Shown here: positions 1 to 9,600 of the stretch, one piece after another
Layout: every line of letters begins with the position of its first letter
Numbering within the stretch: position 1 is the first letter of the stretch
Source: Cyclobacteriaceae bacterium
GTDB lineage: Bacteria > Bacteroidota > Bacteroidia > Cytophagales > Cyclobacteriaceae
Assembly (NCBI GenBank): GCA_025358195.1
Contig: JANYKP010000372.1
Location: forward strand, 1-25,094
DNA length: 25,094 nt
Direction: 5' to 3'
Notes under the pieces: generated by a model
The model's database searches: none
What the model saw: only the letters and a program-made list of their open reading frames with translations
What the model was told of the DNA's origin: nothing
Made by a program: the position numbers and the translations under genes

Positions 1-1329
1 TCAGTTTCAGTTACTAAACCAGTTACCATTTCTCTCTCGCCAATTGCTGATTTCACGGTCGGACCGTCCTGTCTTAACGTAAGCACAAAATTTACAGACC
101 TGTCCAGCGGCGGTATTCAATCAAGGGTGTGGCAAATCGGGGTAAGTAGTTTCGGTGTACCTAATCCGACAAACACATTTACATCGACGGGCAATTTTAA
201 CGCAACATTAAATGTCACCAGCGCCAATGGCTGCAGCAACGTAATAACAAAAGTCATCAATGTGCCCGTACCACCTGCTCTTAATTTTTCGGTGGCCAAT
301 CCGTGTTCAGGCAAGAATACCCTCTTTTCCGATGCGACACCGTCCGCCGCCGATGGAATCGTGGGCTGGAATTGGAATTTTGCGGGAAACTCATTAACCG
401 GAAATCCTGCAGAGAATAATTTTGATACGCAAGGTACCTACACTGTGAAGCTGACAACGACACATGCATCGGGTTGCAAATACACGCTCTCAAGGAATGT
501 CCTCATTAACGCAAGTCCCATTGCCAGTTTCATTGCGTCGCCGGATCGGGGTGCACCACCCCTTACTGTTCAGTTTGAAAACACATCGCAACAGGCGGTC
601 AGTTACGTCTGGAAATTTTATGACAAGGTCATCGCAACCAGCCCGCGTATCTCCCCCGCATATACATTTGCTTCACTGGGCAATTACACGGCCGAGCTCA
701 CCGCCACCAGCGCTCAAGGCTGCTCGGATGTTAGAACGGTTCCGATAAAAGTTCTGGTGCCGTCCATTGATCTTATCCTAAAAAACTTTTCGCTTGTGAA
801 TGATCCTCTGACCGGAAAACTTAAAGCAAGTGTCACGATTTTGAACAACAGTAATGTTCCTGTTAGTTCGGCGGAGATCGCGCTGTTTTTGTCCGATAAG
901 GCGGTCGTAAATGAGACCATTGTCCTTAATTTGAATCCAGACCAATCCGTGGCAAAGACGCTCTCTTTCAGCCTTTCACCAAATCAATTTGATTTCAATT
1001 TTTTGTGCGCTGAAATAAATTCGGAAAAGGATTTTCAACCGGACAACAACAAACGTTGTATAAACCTGTCAAATACAGATTACTTTTTTGGTCCGTATCC
1101 TAATCCGACCACGGGTAGGGTACACCTGGATTGGATATCTGAAAAATCCGGTGTCACTCGTATAGTTGTTTACGATGCGATGGGCAAGAAATCATATGAA
1201 TGGGAAACCTCCTCACAGTCCGGACTCAACCAGGCCATCCTTGACCTTGAGTTTTTATCCACGGGATTATATTATCTCACCATCGAAACAACTAGCTCAA
1301 AAAAAACAACTCGTTTTCTTCGTCAGTAA
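1..1329 (+). CDS. PKD-repeat protein with T9SS type A sorting domain, 3' part
   Basis: The frame is open from the first base, so the gene starts outside the window; 442 residues are visible. They hold PKD/Ig-like beta domains (around residues 13-70, 90-170 and 172-250, with PKD-like YTFASLGNYTAELTA), then a CARDB-like stretch of about 100 residues, then a C-terminal type IX secretion signal with YPNPTTGRVHLDW near residue 366 and GLYYLTIETTSSKKTTRFLRQ-type ending. Such proteins are exported by Sec, moved across the outer membrane by T9SS and attached to the surface or released. No catalytic domain is visible; one could lie upstream. The GTG at 127 is an internal codon, not a start, because the same PKD-like protein continues before it. 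Function is unknown beyond a probable surface or adhesive role, which is inference. Confidence 0.85.
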   Translation, partial: SVSVTKPVTISLSPIADFTVGPSCLNVSTKFTDLSSGGIQSRVWQIGVSSFGVPNPTNTFTSTGNFNATLNVTSANGCSNVITKVINVPVPPALNFSVANPCSGKNTLFSDATPSAADGIVGWNWNFAGNSLTGNPAENNFDTQGTYTVKLTTTHASGCKYTLSRNVLINASPIASFIASPDRGAPPLTVQFENTSQQAVSYVWKFYDKVIATSPRISPAYTFASLGNYTAELTATSAQGCSDVRTVPIKVLVPSIDLILKNFSLVNDPLTGKLKASVTILNNSNVPVSSAEIALFLSDKAVVNETIVLNLNPDQSVAKTLSFSLSPNQFDFNFLCAEINSEKDFQPDNNKRCINLSNTDYFFGPYPNPTTGRVHLDWISEKSGVTRIVVYDAMGKKSYEWETSSQSGLNQAILDLEFLSTGLYYLTIETTSSKKTTRFLRQ

Positions 1330-1353
1330 TACGTTACACTGCCTTGCGAATAC

Positions 1354-1382
1354 CAGCTTCTTGCTAACTTTAGCGGAAATCA
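1354..1382 (+). promoter_or_regulatory. probable Bacteroidota-type promoter for the Lrp-PRT-panB operon
   Basis: TTG at 1354-1356, an 18-base spacer, then TAACTTTA at 1375-1382, one base off the Bacteroidota -7 consensus TAnnTTTG. It lies 9 bases before the ATG of the Lrp gene, implying a very short leader. Confidence 0.45.
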
Positions 1383-1391
1383 GGCGTACGG

Positions 1392-1865
1392 ATGAAAATC
1401 AAACTCGATGCTATTGACCGGAAAATATTGGAATTGCTGCAAACCAATTCAAATATTACGAATGCACAGCTCGCCCAGGAAATTGGATTATCTCCTGCGC
1501 CCACATTGGAGCGCGTAAAAAAATTGGAAATAGCGGGAGTTATTAAGAGCTATCATGCTGTGGTTGACACCGCTAGCGTAGGGCTTGGCGTGAGCACGTT
1601 TGTGATGGCTTCCCTCAAAGGACACAACAAGGAAAATATAAGCAAGTTCATGAAGGCGATCTCGGAAATCAGGGAAATTGTCGAATGCCATCATGTGACC
1701 GGTCAGGCCGATTTTATTTTAAAAATTGTGTGCACGGATATCCCATCCTACCAAAATCTGATGTTGGAAAAAGTCACCAATATTGAAGTAGTAGACAATC
1801 TCCAGTCGATGGTCATTTTATCTACCTTTAAGGACTCCAAGATCGTACCCATTCCAGAGCTATGA
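1392..1865 (+). CDS. Lrp/AsnC family transcriptional regulator
   Basis: 157 residues, the usual size of this family. An N-terminal winged helix-turn-helix (about residues 5-60: LDAIDRKILELLQTNSNIT, then AQLAQEIGLSPAPTLERVKKL) is followed by a RAM/AsnC effector domain (about 65-150) with the family's HHVTGQADFILKI segment. Members form dimers and octamers and respond to amino acids or related small molecules. Its stop overlaps the start of the phosphoribosyltransferase gene by four bases (ATGA), and panB follows 11 bases after that, so the three are very likely one transcript. A link between amino-acid sensing and pantothenate synthesis (whose precursor comes from the valine pathway) is plausible but inferred. 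The effector and the target sites cannot be read from the sequence. Confidence 0.93.
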   Translation: MKIKLDAIDRKILELLQTNSNITNAQLAQEIGLSPAPTLERVKKLEIAGVIKSYHAVVDTASVGLGVSTFVMASLKGHNKENISKFMKAISEIREIVECHHVTGQADFILKIVCTDIPSYQNLMLEKVTNIEVVDNLQSMVILSTFKDSKIVPIPEL

Positions 1866-2365
1866 TGTCACAAAAAAATTTGGTACTGGAAGATGCCCAG
1901 GTCCGGCAGAAAATCCGGCGAATGGCGTACGAAATATTTGAAAACAATTTCGATGAAAAAATAATTGTGCTGGCCGGAGTAGCGGGTCAGGGCTATGCAC
2001 TGGCGCAACTATTAGAAAAAGAACTTCTCAATATTTCACCGCTTCAGGTAATCACTGCGAAAGTGATGGTTGATAAAGAAGCCCCGCAGAAAAGTGATGT
2101 TTCGTTGGACATGAATCTCGATGACCTGAAGAAAAAAGCGATTGTATTGATTGATGATGTGCTAAACACGGGAAGGACACTGGCGTATGGTATGAAACCT
2201 TTCCTATCCATCGAAGTAAAAAAAATTGAGGTGGCTGTACTCGTTAATCGAAGTCATCCGCTCTTTCCGGTGCAGCCCAATTACACCGGTTATGAACTAT
2301 CCACCACGCTGACGGATCATGTCGAAGTAGTGTTGGGAAAGAAATCAGCTGTCTATCTTCACTAA
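1862..2365 (+). CDS. phosphoribosyltransferase family protein (PyrR-like)
   Basis: 167 residues. The PRPP-binding signature VLIDDVLNTGRT is at about residues 95-107, with a preceding AGVAGQGYALAQLLEKEL stretch that fits the type I phosphoribosyltransferase fold. Size and motif order resemble the PyrR/uracil-phosphoribosyltransferase branch. Two ATG codons are adjacent; the first (1862) overlaps the Lrp stop, which indicates translational coupling. Whether it regulates pyrimidine genes, salvages a base, or does something else cannot be decided: there are no pyrimidine genes here and its partners are an Lrp regulator and panB. I leave the symbol empty for that reason. Confidence 0.85.
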   Translation: MMSQKNLVLEDAQVRQKIRRMAYEIFENNFDEKIIVLAGVAGQGYALAQLLEKELLNISPLQVITAKVMVDKEAPQKSDVSLDMNLDDLKKKAIVLIDDVLNTGRTLAYGMKPFLSIEVKKIEVAVLVNRSHPLFPVQPNYTGYELSTTLTDHVEVVLGKKSAVYLH

Positions 2366-2376
2366 TTATTTCTGAC

Positions 2377-3198
2377 ATGTCGATTCATAAAAAACAGGAG
2401 ATCAAACGTATCACGACCCATCAACTTCAGGAGATGAAGAACCGTGGTGAGAAAATTGCCATGCTGACAGCCTATGATTACAGCATGGCTAAAATAATCG
2501 ACAGCGCGGGAATCGATGTGATACTGGTGGGGGACTCGGCCTCCAACGTGATGGCAGGTAACGAGACAACATTGCCGATTACCCTGGATCAGATGATCTA
2601 TCATGCATCCTCCGTCGTGAAGGCCGTGAAACGCGCATTAGTCGTGGTGGATATTCCTTTTGGTTATTATCAGGGAAGTTCCGGTGAAGCCCTGCGTTCT
2701 TCCATCCGGATCATGAAAGAGTCGGGGGCTCACGCTGTGAAAATGGAGGGAGGCAGCGAAGTAAAAGACTCGGTTCTCCGCATTCTAAGCGCCGGTGTAC
2801 CGGTGATGGGTCATTTAGGCCTTACACCCCAATCGATATACAAATTTGGTACCTATACCGTACGCGCCAAGGAAGAAGGAGAAGCAAACAAATTACTGGA
2901 TGACGCCAAGCTGTTGGAAGAATGCGGTTGCTTTGGATTGGTGTTGGAAAAAATTCCTGCGGAGTTGGCCAGGAAAGTTTCTGCTGCCTTGAAAATTCCG
3001 GTGATTGGTATTGGGGCGGGCCCTGAAGTAGATGGACAAGTGCTGGTCATGCAGGATATGCTCGGCATCACCAAAGAATTCAAGCCGCGTTTTTTACGCA
3101 GGTATGCCGACTTACACGGCATCGTGACAGGTGCTGTACATAAATATGTAGAGGATGTGAAGGCAAAGTCGTTCCCGAATGAAGAGGAGAAGTATTGA
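2377..3198 (+). CDS. panB: 3-methyl-2-oxobutanoate hydroxymethyltransferase (PanB)
   Basis: 273 residues, normal length. It transfers a hydroxymethyl group from 5,10-methylenetetrahydrofolate to 2-oxoisovalerate to give ketopantoate, the first committed step of pantothenate and coenzyme A synthesis; a cytosolic TIM-barrel enzyme. Family motifs are all present: LTAYDYSMAKI, ILVGDSASNVMAGNETTLP (Mg-binding Asp), VVVDIPFGYYQGS, AVKMEGG, GHLGLTPQS, GLVLEKIP (catalytic Glu) and IGIGAGPEVDGQVLVMQD. ATG 2377 matches the usual N-terminus (MSIHKKQEIKRITTHQLQEMK). It is the last gene of the operon with the Lrp regulator and phosphoribosyltransferase. No panC, panD or panE is in the window. Confidence 0.97.
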   Translation: MSIHKKQEIKRITTHQLQEMKNRGEKIAMLTAYDYSMAKIIDSAGIDVILVGDSASNVMAGNETTLPITLDQMIYHASSVVKAVKRALVVVDIPFGYYQGSSGEALRSSIRIMKESGAHAVKMEGGSEVKDSVLRILSAGVPVMGHLGLTPQSIYKFGTYTVRAKEEGEANKLLDDAKLLEECGCFGLVLEKIPAELARKVSAALKIPVIGIGAGPEVDGQVLVMQDMLGITKEFKPRFLRRYADLHGIVTGAVHKYVEDVKAKSFPNEEEKY

Positions 3199-3275
3199 GC
3201 TGGAAGATTCGAAAACGAACTTCGAGACATCCATTTTTTCCCGCAGACTTCGCAAGCCAACATATCACTTATCCA

Positions 3276-4403
3276 TTATTCTATCCAAAACGATGGCTTC
3301 CTGTAAGTTGAATTCGGAAAGAAATTGATACAGTCGTCTTTAAAATATCCAGTTATTTCAGGTATTGCCACAGGGACATCATTCCGATCCAGATAAAATG
3401 ATTTAGTGCTGATGGCCGTTGCGTAAAATATCCCTTGCACAGGGGCCGGAGTCCCGGCTATTTGGACAAAATTACTTGGGATTTTACCCGTGATTGGTTG
3501 AAATAAGTTACCTGTCGCAGTTTTTTGGTCCCGGATTGCTCTCCAGAAATTGAATGTCTGCCTCGTCAAACTCATTTGCTCAACCTGAACGTGTACCCTA
3601 TACTCAAACACCCATTCGTTCATTGGGACCCGGTATGCTTTTACTTTTTTGAATCGCCCAAAACTCAGATATTTCGCATCGCTTATAAGTGGAAAATCGT
3701 TTAGTAAGTTATACCAGCAAGTGCAGCAGGTGCAAGGGGCGACTCTTATGTATGCCGCACGTTGGGGATCCGGAAAGTTAGATACGTTCCTTACCCCACT
3801 ACAAGGGGGAACAAATTGGCATCTTCCGTCAAACCAGAAACACTGGCTGTGGTTTCCCTCCGGGTGTGTAACTGCTTTGAATGTTCCAGTGAACTTCCAC
3901 AAGTACCTGAAGTCGTTTTTGTCTGGAAACGAATCAAAAAAGATATCAAAGCCATATTCAGTTTTGCCTATCTCGGATATCCTTGTACTATTAAACTCAT
4001 AATACAGACTGTCCAGTGAACCCGGTGAAGAAATGGAATCTGGCAAAGACTCATAAATCTTTCCGTCGACGAGTTCTATCCGCAATTTATATACTCTTCC
4101 TACTACTCCTCGAACTGTCGAATCTGATTCGTAAACCCCTGGATCAACCTCAGAAACGTTTATCGTATTTCCCAAATTGTCCAGTATTCCAAGTCGTTTA
4201 ACGGATAAAGGAGCCCGATTCAATTTATCCTCAAGGTCGTGAGCACTATATATCTCAATCCGATACGGACCAGGCTTATCGGAAATGTGACCATCAATTA
4301 CAAGGCCACCGTTCGCATTATTTGTGACCGGGATGTTGATCCTGTCTACGCACGCAAGCATCAGGCCAATTAACACCAATCCATAGGCTGTCCGAAAATT
4401 CAT
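3276..4403 (-). CDS. DUF4249 domain-containing lipoprotein
   Basis: 375 residues. The N-terminus MNFRTAYGLVLIGLMLAC is a lipoprotein signal with Cys18 as the lipidation site. The body has the DUF4249 pattern: LVIDGHISDKPGPYRIEI, a two-strand adhesin-like N-terminal domain, and a central Cys-rich segment (about residues 190-232) ending in PCTCCTCWYNL. DUF4249 genes in Bacteroidota often sit beside TonB-dependent receptors and are thought to be periplasmic or surface lipoproteins in uptake; here no receptor is adjacent. A near-consensus promoter (4421-4450) precedes it. It converges with panB, with 77 bases between stops. Function is not known. Confidence 0.88.
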   Translation of the reverse strand: MNFRTAYGLVLIGLMLACVDRINIPVTNNANGGLVIDGHISDKPGPYRIEIYSAHDLEDKLNRAPLSVKRLGILDNLGNTINVSEVDPGVYESDSTVRGVVGRVYKLRIELVDGKIYESLPDSISSPGSLDSLYYEFNSTRISEIGKTEYGFDIFFDSFPDKNDFRYLWKFTGTFKAVTHPEGNHSQCFWFDGRCQFVPPCSGVRNVSNFPDPQRAAYIRVAPCTCCTCWYNLLNDFPLISDAKYLSFGRFKKVKAYRVPMNEWVFEYRVHVQVEQMSLTRQTFNFWRAIRDQKTATGNLFQPITGKIPSNFVQIAGTPAPVQGIFYATAISTKSFYLDRNDVPVAIPEITGYFKDDCINFFPNSTYRKPSFWIE

Positions 4404-4420
4404 TGTCGGGTGCGGAAGGT

Positions 4421-4450
4421 CAAATCTAATGATAACCTGTCGCTATTCAA
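4421..4450 (-). promoter_or_regulatory. Bacteroidota-type promoter for the DUF4249 gene
   Basis: On the minus strand: TTG (4450-4448), a 19-base spacer, and TAGATTTG (4428-4421), an exact match to the TAnnTTTG -7 element. It ends 17 bases before the ATG at 4403. Confidence 0.65.
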
Positions 4451-4473
4451 CAATGAATGGAAGCATGGAACTA

Positions 4474-4550
4474 ACTCCTCGGAGGGAGGTTTCCTCTCCC
4501 CCCCGCTTTGCCCACCGAAGTGTGTGGAGAGGGGTCAGGTGAGGCCTTGC
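4474..4550. repeat. G/C-rich imperfect inverted repeat after the CAP-protein gene
   Basis: A degenerate hairpin-forming stretch containing CTCCTCGGAGGGAGG and GTGGAGAGGGGTCAGGTGAGGCCTT. It begins a few bases after the stop codon of the minus-strand CAP gene and shares its GAGGGG-TCAGG-TGAGGCCTT core with the repeat at 13576-13648, which has the same placement. Elements like this are common in Bacteroidota genomes. Confidence 0.6.
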
Positions 4551-4552
4551 CA

Positions 4553-5137
4553 CTAATCACAAACCTTCATCCTTGATTTGTCTTCTACTTCCCCAAACCA
4601 CACCACGCCGTACTCATCATAAATTCCAATACCGATCGCCTTCCATTCCATTTTTTTCCAGTTGCCTGAATTGATGAGCAGTGGGTTGTGACCCGGACTT
4701 TTTTTCCATCCTTCAAGTCCTTCTGAAGCAGAGGCCCCGGCAGAACTGAAATACGCAATCTCATAACCCTCCCCTTCGTAGCCTGCTATTTCTTTTGGCT
4801 TGCTCCACATACATTTCGCTTTGGAGTGATCGGCAGTATAACAACAGGCCGACCAGGTTCCTTTGTCCGACCAGCTGTGGGGATTGCAATCACCTCGATT
4901 TTCGTAATCAAAATTTGCAGCCAAATCGCGCACATGGGCCTGTGCTACCTGTGTAAGTTTTGCGGAAAAGGGGAGCGCCTTGAGTTTTTTACTTTTGCGA
5001 TAGGCCATGATCAAGTCATAAAGTTTTTTTTCTTCGGCCGAAATGCAAACGTCCTCGTGTGTTTGGTCGCGCTGAGAAGACTCAGGATGAGAGCCTGATC
5101 CCAACAGGCAGATGGCGAAAAAAAGGATCGTTTTCAT
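4553..5137 (-). CDS. exported CAP (SCP/PR1-like) domain protein
   Basis: 194 residues. An N-terminal hydrophobic signal (MKTILFFAICLLGSG) predicts export; no cysteine sits at the lipobox position, so a lipoprotein is unlikely. A CAP domain spans about residues 35-190: LYDLIMAYRKSKKLKALPF (first helix), NPHSW (His), GYEIAY (Glu), SPGHNPLLIN (second His) and AIGIGIYDEYGVVWFGEVE. The His/Glu/His residues expected around the CAP cavity are therefore present. Eight cysteines, several in pairs (SACCYTADHSKAKCMW), suggest disulfides outside the cytoplasm. CAP proteins have diverse and mostly uncertain roles in bacteria; no specific substrate can be inferred. It is divergent from icd. Confidence 0.85.
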   Translation of the reverse strand: MKTILFFAICLLGSGSHPESSQRDQTHEDVCISAEEKKLYDLIMAYRKSKKLKALPFSAKLTQVAQAHVRDLAANFDYENRGDCNPHSWSDKGTWSACCYTADHSKAKCMWSKPKEIAGYEGEGYEIAYFSSAGASASEGLEGWKKSPGHNPLLINSGNWKKMEWKAIGIGIYDEYGVVWFGEVEDKSRMKVCD

Positions 5138-5181
5138 TTGAATCGATTACGATTTTGAGGCTGCGAAGGACTATAAAAAAT

Positions 5182-5213
5182 CTTTAGCGGATGGCCGTAA
5201 TTTTCTATCTTCG
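5182..5213 (+). promoter_or_regulatory. probable promoter for icd
   Basis: A CTTTAG -33-like element (5182-5187) is followed after 18 bases by TATCTTCG (5206-5213), one base off TAnnTTTG. It leaves a leader of about 40 bases before ATG 5258. Confidence 0.45.
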
Positions 5214-5257
5214 CCACTTCATTTAACCGCAACATAACTACTTCAACACGCATAACC

Positions 5258-6484
5258 ATGAGTGACCAAAAAATCAGTATTCAAAACGGAAAACTTACTG
5301 TACCTGATGCCCCTACCATTCCATTTATTGTCGGTGATGGCACGGGTATCGATATCTGGCCTGCCGCCAAATTGGTGTTTGACTCGGCCGTAGAAAAAGC
5401 CTATAAGGGGAAGAGAAAGATACAATGGAAGGAAGTGCTGGCTGGTGAGAAGGCCTTCAATGAAACCGGAAGCTGGATGCCCGAAGAGACATTGAAGGCT
5501 CTAAAAGATTATCTGGTAAGTATAAAAGGCCCGCTCACAACCCCTGTCGGCGGTGGGATCCGGTCGTTGAATGTTGCCCTGCGTCAGGACCTTGATCTTT
5601 ATGTTTGTCTGCGACCGGTACGTTGGTTCAAAGGCGTTCCTTCGCCAGTAAAAGAGCCGCACAAAACGGACATGGTGATTTTCCGTGAGAATACAGAAGA
5701 TATTTATGCTGGCATCGAATTCCAGGAGGGCTCAGATGAAAACAAGAAATTCATGGCAGCTTTCAGGGATTCTTTTCCCAAGCAATACAAGAAAATTCGG
5801 TTCCCGGATAGCTCGGGTATTGGCATCAAGCCTGTGTCCAGGGAAGGAACAGAACGCCTGGTCAGGGCCGCATTGGATTTTGCCCTCGAACATAAGAAGC
5901 CAAGTCTGACGCTGGTACACAAAGGGAATATTATGAAGTACACGGAAGGGGGATTCCGCGACTGGGGATATGCACTGGCCAAGCGCGAGTATGGGGCTGT
6001 TGATCTTGATGGAGGGCCATGGCAAGTAATAAATAAAGGTGGACATAAGTTGGTGATCAAAGATTCTATTGCTGATGCATTTCTTCAACAGATATTGTTA
6101 CGTCCTGATGAATATTCGGTGATCGCGACCCTGAACCTCAATGGCGATTATGTATCCGATGCACTCGCTGCAATTGTAGGGGGCATTGGCATCGCACCGG
6201 GAGGCAATATCAACTACACAACGGGTTACGCTGTATTTGAAGCCACACATGGCACCGCACCAAAATATGCGGGACAAGACAAAGTGAACCCCGGATCAGT
6301 GATTCTTTCCGGCGCTATGATGTTTGAATACATGGGCTGGTTGGAAGCCGCAGAATTGATTTACAAAGGCCTCGAAAATGCGATTATATCCAAGCGCGTG
6401 ACGTATGACTTCCACCGACAAATGGAAGGAGCAACCTTGATAAAGTGTTCTGAGTTTGGAAAAGAAGTGGTGAAGAACATGTAA
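5258..6484 (+). CDS. icd: NADP-dependent isocitrate dehydrogenase
   Basis: 408 residues, close to the E. coli Icd type (416). It oxidatively decarboxylates isocitrate to 2-oxoglutarate in the TCA cycle, cytosolic homodimer. Visible motifs are PFIVGDGTGIDIWPA, the substrate loop GGGIRSLNVALRQDLD (Ser103 corresponds to the E. coli phosphorylation serine), DMVIFRENTEDIYAGIEF, LVHKGNIMKYTEG and NLNGDYVSDALAA. Cofactor residues favour NADP: GTAPKYAGQ supplies the Lys-Tyr pair and VTYDFHRQ the Tyr and Arg of the E. coli enzyme. Whether Ser103 is phosphorylated is unknown; no AceK gene is in the window. A single-gene unit with its own promoter and a strong terminator at 6500-6535. Confidence 0.97.
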   Translation: MSDQKISIQNGKLTVPDAPTIPFIVGDGTGIDIWPAAKLVFDSAVEKAYKGKRKIQWKEVLAGEKAFNETGSWMPEETLKALKDYLVSIKGPLTTPVGGGIRSLNVALRQDLDLYVCLRPVRWFKGVPSPVKEPHKTDMVIFRENTEDIYAGIEFQEGSDENKKFMAAFRDSFPKQYKKIRFPDSSGIGIKPVSREGTERLVRAALDFALEHKKPSLTLVHKGNIMKYTEGGFRDWGYALAKREYGAVDLDGGPWQVINKGGHKLVIKDSIADAFLQQILLRPDEYSVIATLNLNGDYVSDALAAIVGGIGIAPGGNINYTTGYAVFEATHGTAPKYAGQDKVNPGSVILSGAMMFEYMGWLEAAELIYKGLENAIISKRVTYDFHRQMEGATLIKCSEFGKEVVKNM

Positions 6485-6499
6485 TTACTCAGAAATAAA

Positions 6500-6537
6500 A
6501 AAAAGGCCAATCACCTCAGCGTGGTTGGCCTTTTTGT
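6500..6537 (+). terminator. rho-independent terminator of icd
   Basis: A 15-bp stem (6500-6514 with 6521-6535, one G-U wobble, arms AAAGGCCAATCAC and GTGGTTGGCCTTT) with a six-base loop CTCAGC and a run of Ts, 16 bases after the icd stop. Confidence 0.9.
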
Positions 6538-6655
6538 TTAAAAAAGACTTCGCACAACAAAAAATAGTAATCAGGTTTTCCGGTCGAACGCTGCTTCATG
6601 GGCGTTACCTTCTTTTTTACATTGCTCACCATTCCCTGAAATTAAAAATAAGGTT

Positions 6656-9600
6656 ATGGAAAAGAGAATTTTGAGATTGGTTGCCATTACAATAGGATCG
6701 TTTTATAGTCAACTATTTTATGCATCCGCACAGACACAACTAGCGGCCTGGACATTTGATTCGACTCCGGCTGCGCCGAATACACCCACTTCACTCAACG
6801 CGAACCTCGGTGCCCAAAGCGGGTCAGCCATTTTGTATGCCAATGGAACGAACGGCTCTTCAACCTGGACAACGGCAACGACGGGAAATGAATTAACAAT
6901 GTTTGCCGGAACAACCACAAATGACCCACGCGCGATTACGTTTGCGGGTTCAGCGCTCACGCTTGAAAACTCCTCCGCCAATGGTAAAACAATTGTCATC
7001 AAATTCTCCATGACGAATTTTAAGGATCCAATATTGAGCTTTGCCACGCGCGGTACCAGTACAGGATTTAATACCCACCAGTGGGCATGGAGCACAGACG
7101 GAACCGTCTTTACGAATGTTGGAACCAATACAGCAATTACAGGATCCACCTTTACAACTCAAAGCGTAGACTTGTCTTCCATTAATTTGGTAGACAAGGC
7201 CGCCACTGTTTATTTCAAACTTACCGTAACGGGGGCAACCACAGCCAGTGGCAATAACAGGCTGGACAACCTTGTCATCAATGCATCCGCTGCCTTGCCA
7301 CCCAACTTTACACCTTCTTATCCTAAAGCTCAAACGGTTACCTCAACTGGATTTCAGGCCGTTGTTAATTTGGATAAGCCGGGCACTGCGTATGTAGTCG
7401 TGTTGCCAGACGGCGCCACACCACCCACTTCAGCGCACGTCAAAGCCGGTCAGGATGGATCAGGAAATTCGCTGGCTGCATATTTGAAAACCTCAATAAC
7501 CGTATCAACTCCAGGGACGGACTTTACCGGGCAGATTGACGGACTCACACCCCTAACAGATTACGATGTTTATTTTGTTGCCGGGAATTCAGACGGTATT
7601 CAGACAGTTCCGGTTAAAGTTGACATTACTACCCTCAATGCCGCGGATACTACTCCGCCCAATTTCTCACCCTCGTATCCGGTTGTTAATGGAATCGGAC
7701 CTGCCTCCTTCACGGTGAGGACAAATTTGAGCGAAGCAGGCAAAACATATTTTGTAGTGCTGAATGCCGGCGACAGGACGCCTGATGCTGCGCAAGTGAA
7801 GCAAGGAAAAGATGCAAGCGGAACGCTACTACTCGATAATCTCGTCGGGATCATCCCTGTGGTTTCCCCGAATACCGAATTTAACTGGACGGTAAACGGG
7901 CTGATGCCAGCAACAGCCTACGATGTTTACCTCGTATCCGAAGATAATATTCCGAATCTGCAACCCATTCCTATAAAGATTACTGTAACGACAGCCATCG
8001 TGTTCACAGAAAATTTTAATGACTGCAACGGTAACGTAAGTTCATTCACTCAGGTGAGCGTAACTGGCGTCCAGTTTTGGGATTGCAATGGCTTTGGAAA
8101 CAACACTACGAATGGCGTTCAGATCAACGCGGGAACTTCATCGGGCTCCACCGCAAACGAGGACTGGCTTATTTCCCCATTGCTCACCTTAACAACCAAT
8201 GCCACCGTTTCTTTTGATAATAAAAAAGACTATCCGGGAGCAGATATACGTTTCAAAATTTCCACTGACTACGATGGCCGGTCAACGCCTGGATCGGCGT
8301 CCTGGGTTGATCTGGTATTTGAAAAATCAACGAACACCGGCGCCACAGGAACATGGGTGACCTCGGGACCCATCGACTTGTCATTATACAATAACCAAAA
8401 TGTGTATGTGGCCTTTGTTTATACATCCGGAACCGCCGCCAATTCAGGTGCGAGATGGACCGTTGATAACTTTTCTGTTGTTTACGCAACAGCGCATTAT
8501 ATCGGCACATCAACTGCCACCTTGGGAGGCTTTGGTTATGTCCAATCTCCGAATACTTCGGTAGCGAAAAGTTTCTCTGTGCAGGCCGTTGGATTATCAG
8601 CCGATCTGTTAATCACGGCGCCAACAAACTTTGAAGTTTCAAAGGATGGAACAGCGTTCGGCAGTTCTATAAGTTTCACGCCTGCAGAATCCACCACACC
8701 CTCTACGATCTATGTTCATTTCAATCCGGCAGCAGGAGTGGGTGCCGTCAGTGGTAATATCACTCTGGTCAGTGGGGTTTTTTCAAGGAATGTGGCCGTG
8801 AGTGGTACAGAGGGGATTGATCCGCGAAACAACTCTTTTGATGTCGCTACGTATAATCTCGAGTTTTTTGGTACGGACACAAAGGATGCGGGCGGAAATG
8901 AGTTTGGTCCGCGAGATGATGCGTTGCAAATAAACAATGTCAAAACCGTCATGCAGACGATGGCCGCTGATGTGATTGCCGTACAAGAGATTTCTGATGA
9001 TAACGCCTTCAACCAATTGGTTGCGGGTCTTTCAGGTTATGAGAAAATCGTATCAAATCGTTGGTCCTATTCCTTTGATCCTCCGGATCCGAACTTCCCA
9101 TCTCAAAAAATAGGATTCATTTACAATACGGCCACCGTTCAGCTTGTCAGCGCTCGGGTGATGTTTGTAAAAACGTACAATGATATAAAGGCTGGGACGG
9201 TGACACTTCCTTCCTATCCTGGAGGCACGAGCAGCAGTTTCTGGTCATCGGGTAGACTGCCTTTTATGGCAACGTTTGATGTGACGATCAATGGGATCAG
9301 CAAACGGATACGGATGATTGACATCCACGCAAAATCAGGTTCGGCGCAAGCGGATTATGACCGAAGGAAATACGATGTGCACGTGCTGCATGATTCATTA
9401 ATTGCACAATACGCAACAGACAATATTATTTTGCTGGGCGACTTCAATGATGATGTTGATGCCTCCCTTTTGAATGGTGAAGCATCATCGTACAAAGTAA
9501 TCGTCGATGATGCGACCAATTTTAAGGTACTCACCTATGCACTAAGTCAAACCGGTGCCAGTAGCTTTCCCAAATCGAGCAGCTTCATTGATCATATTGT

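Noticed and set aside
3199..3275. Terminator between panB and the DUF4249 gene
   Set aside because: A GAAG/CTTC pairing near 3203 is too weak and mismatched; the T run follows at a distance. No supported element.
3649..4019. Plus-strand frames inside the DUF4249 gene
   Set aside because: Antisense shadows of a gene with a clear lipoprotein signal and its own promoter.
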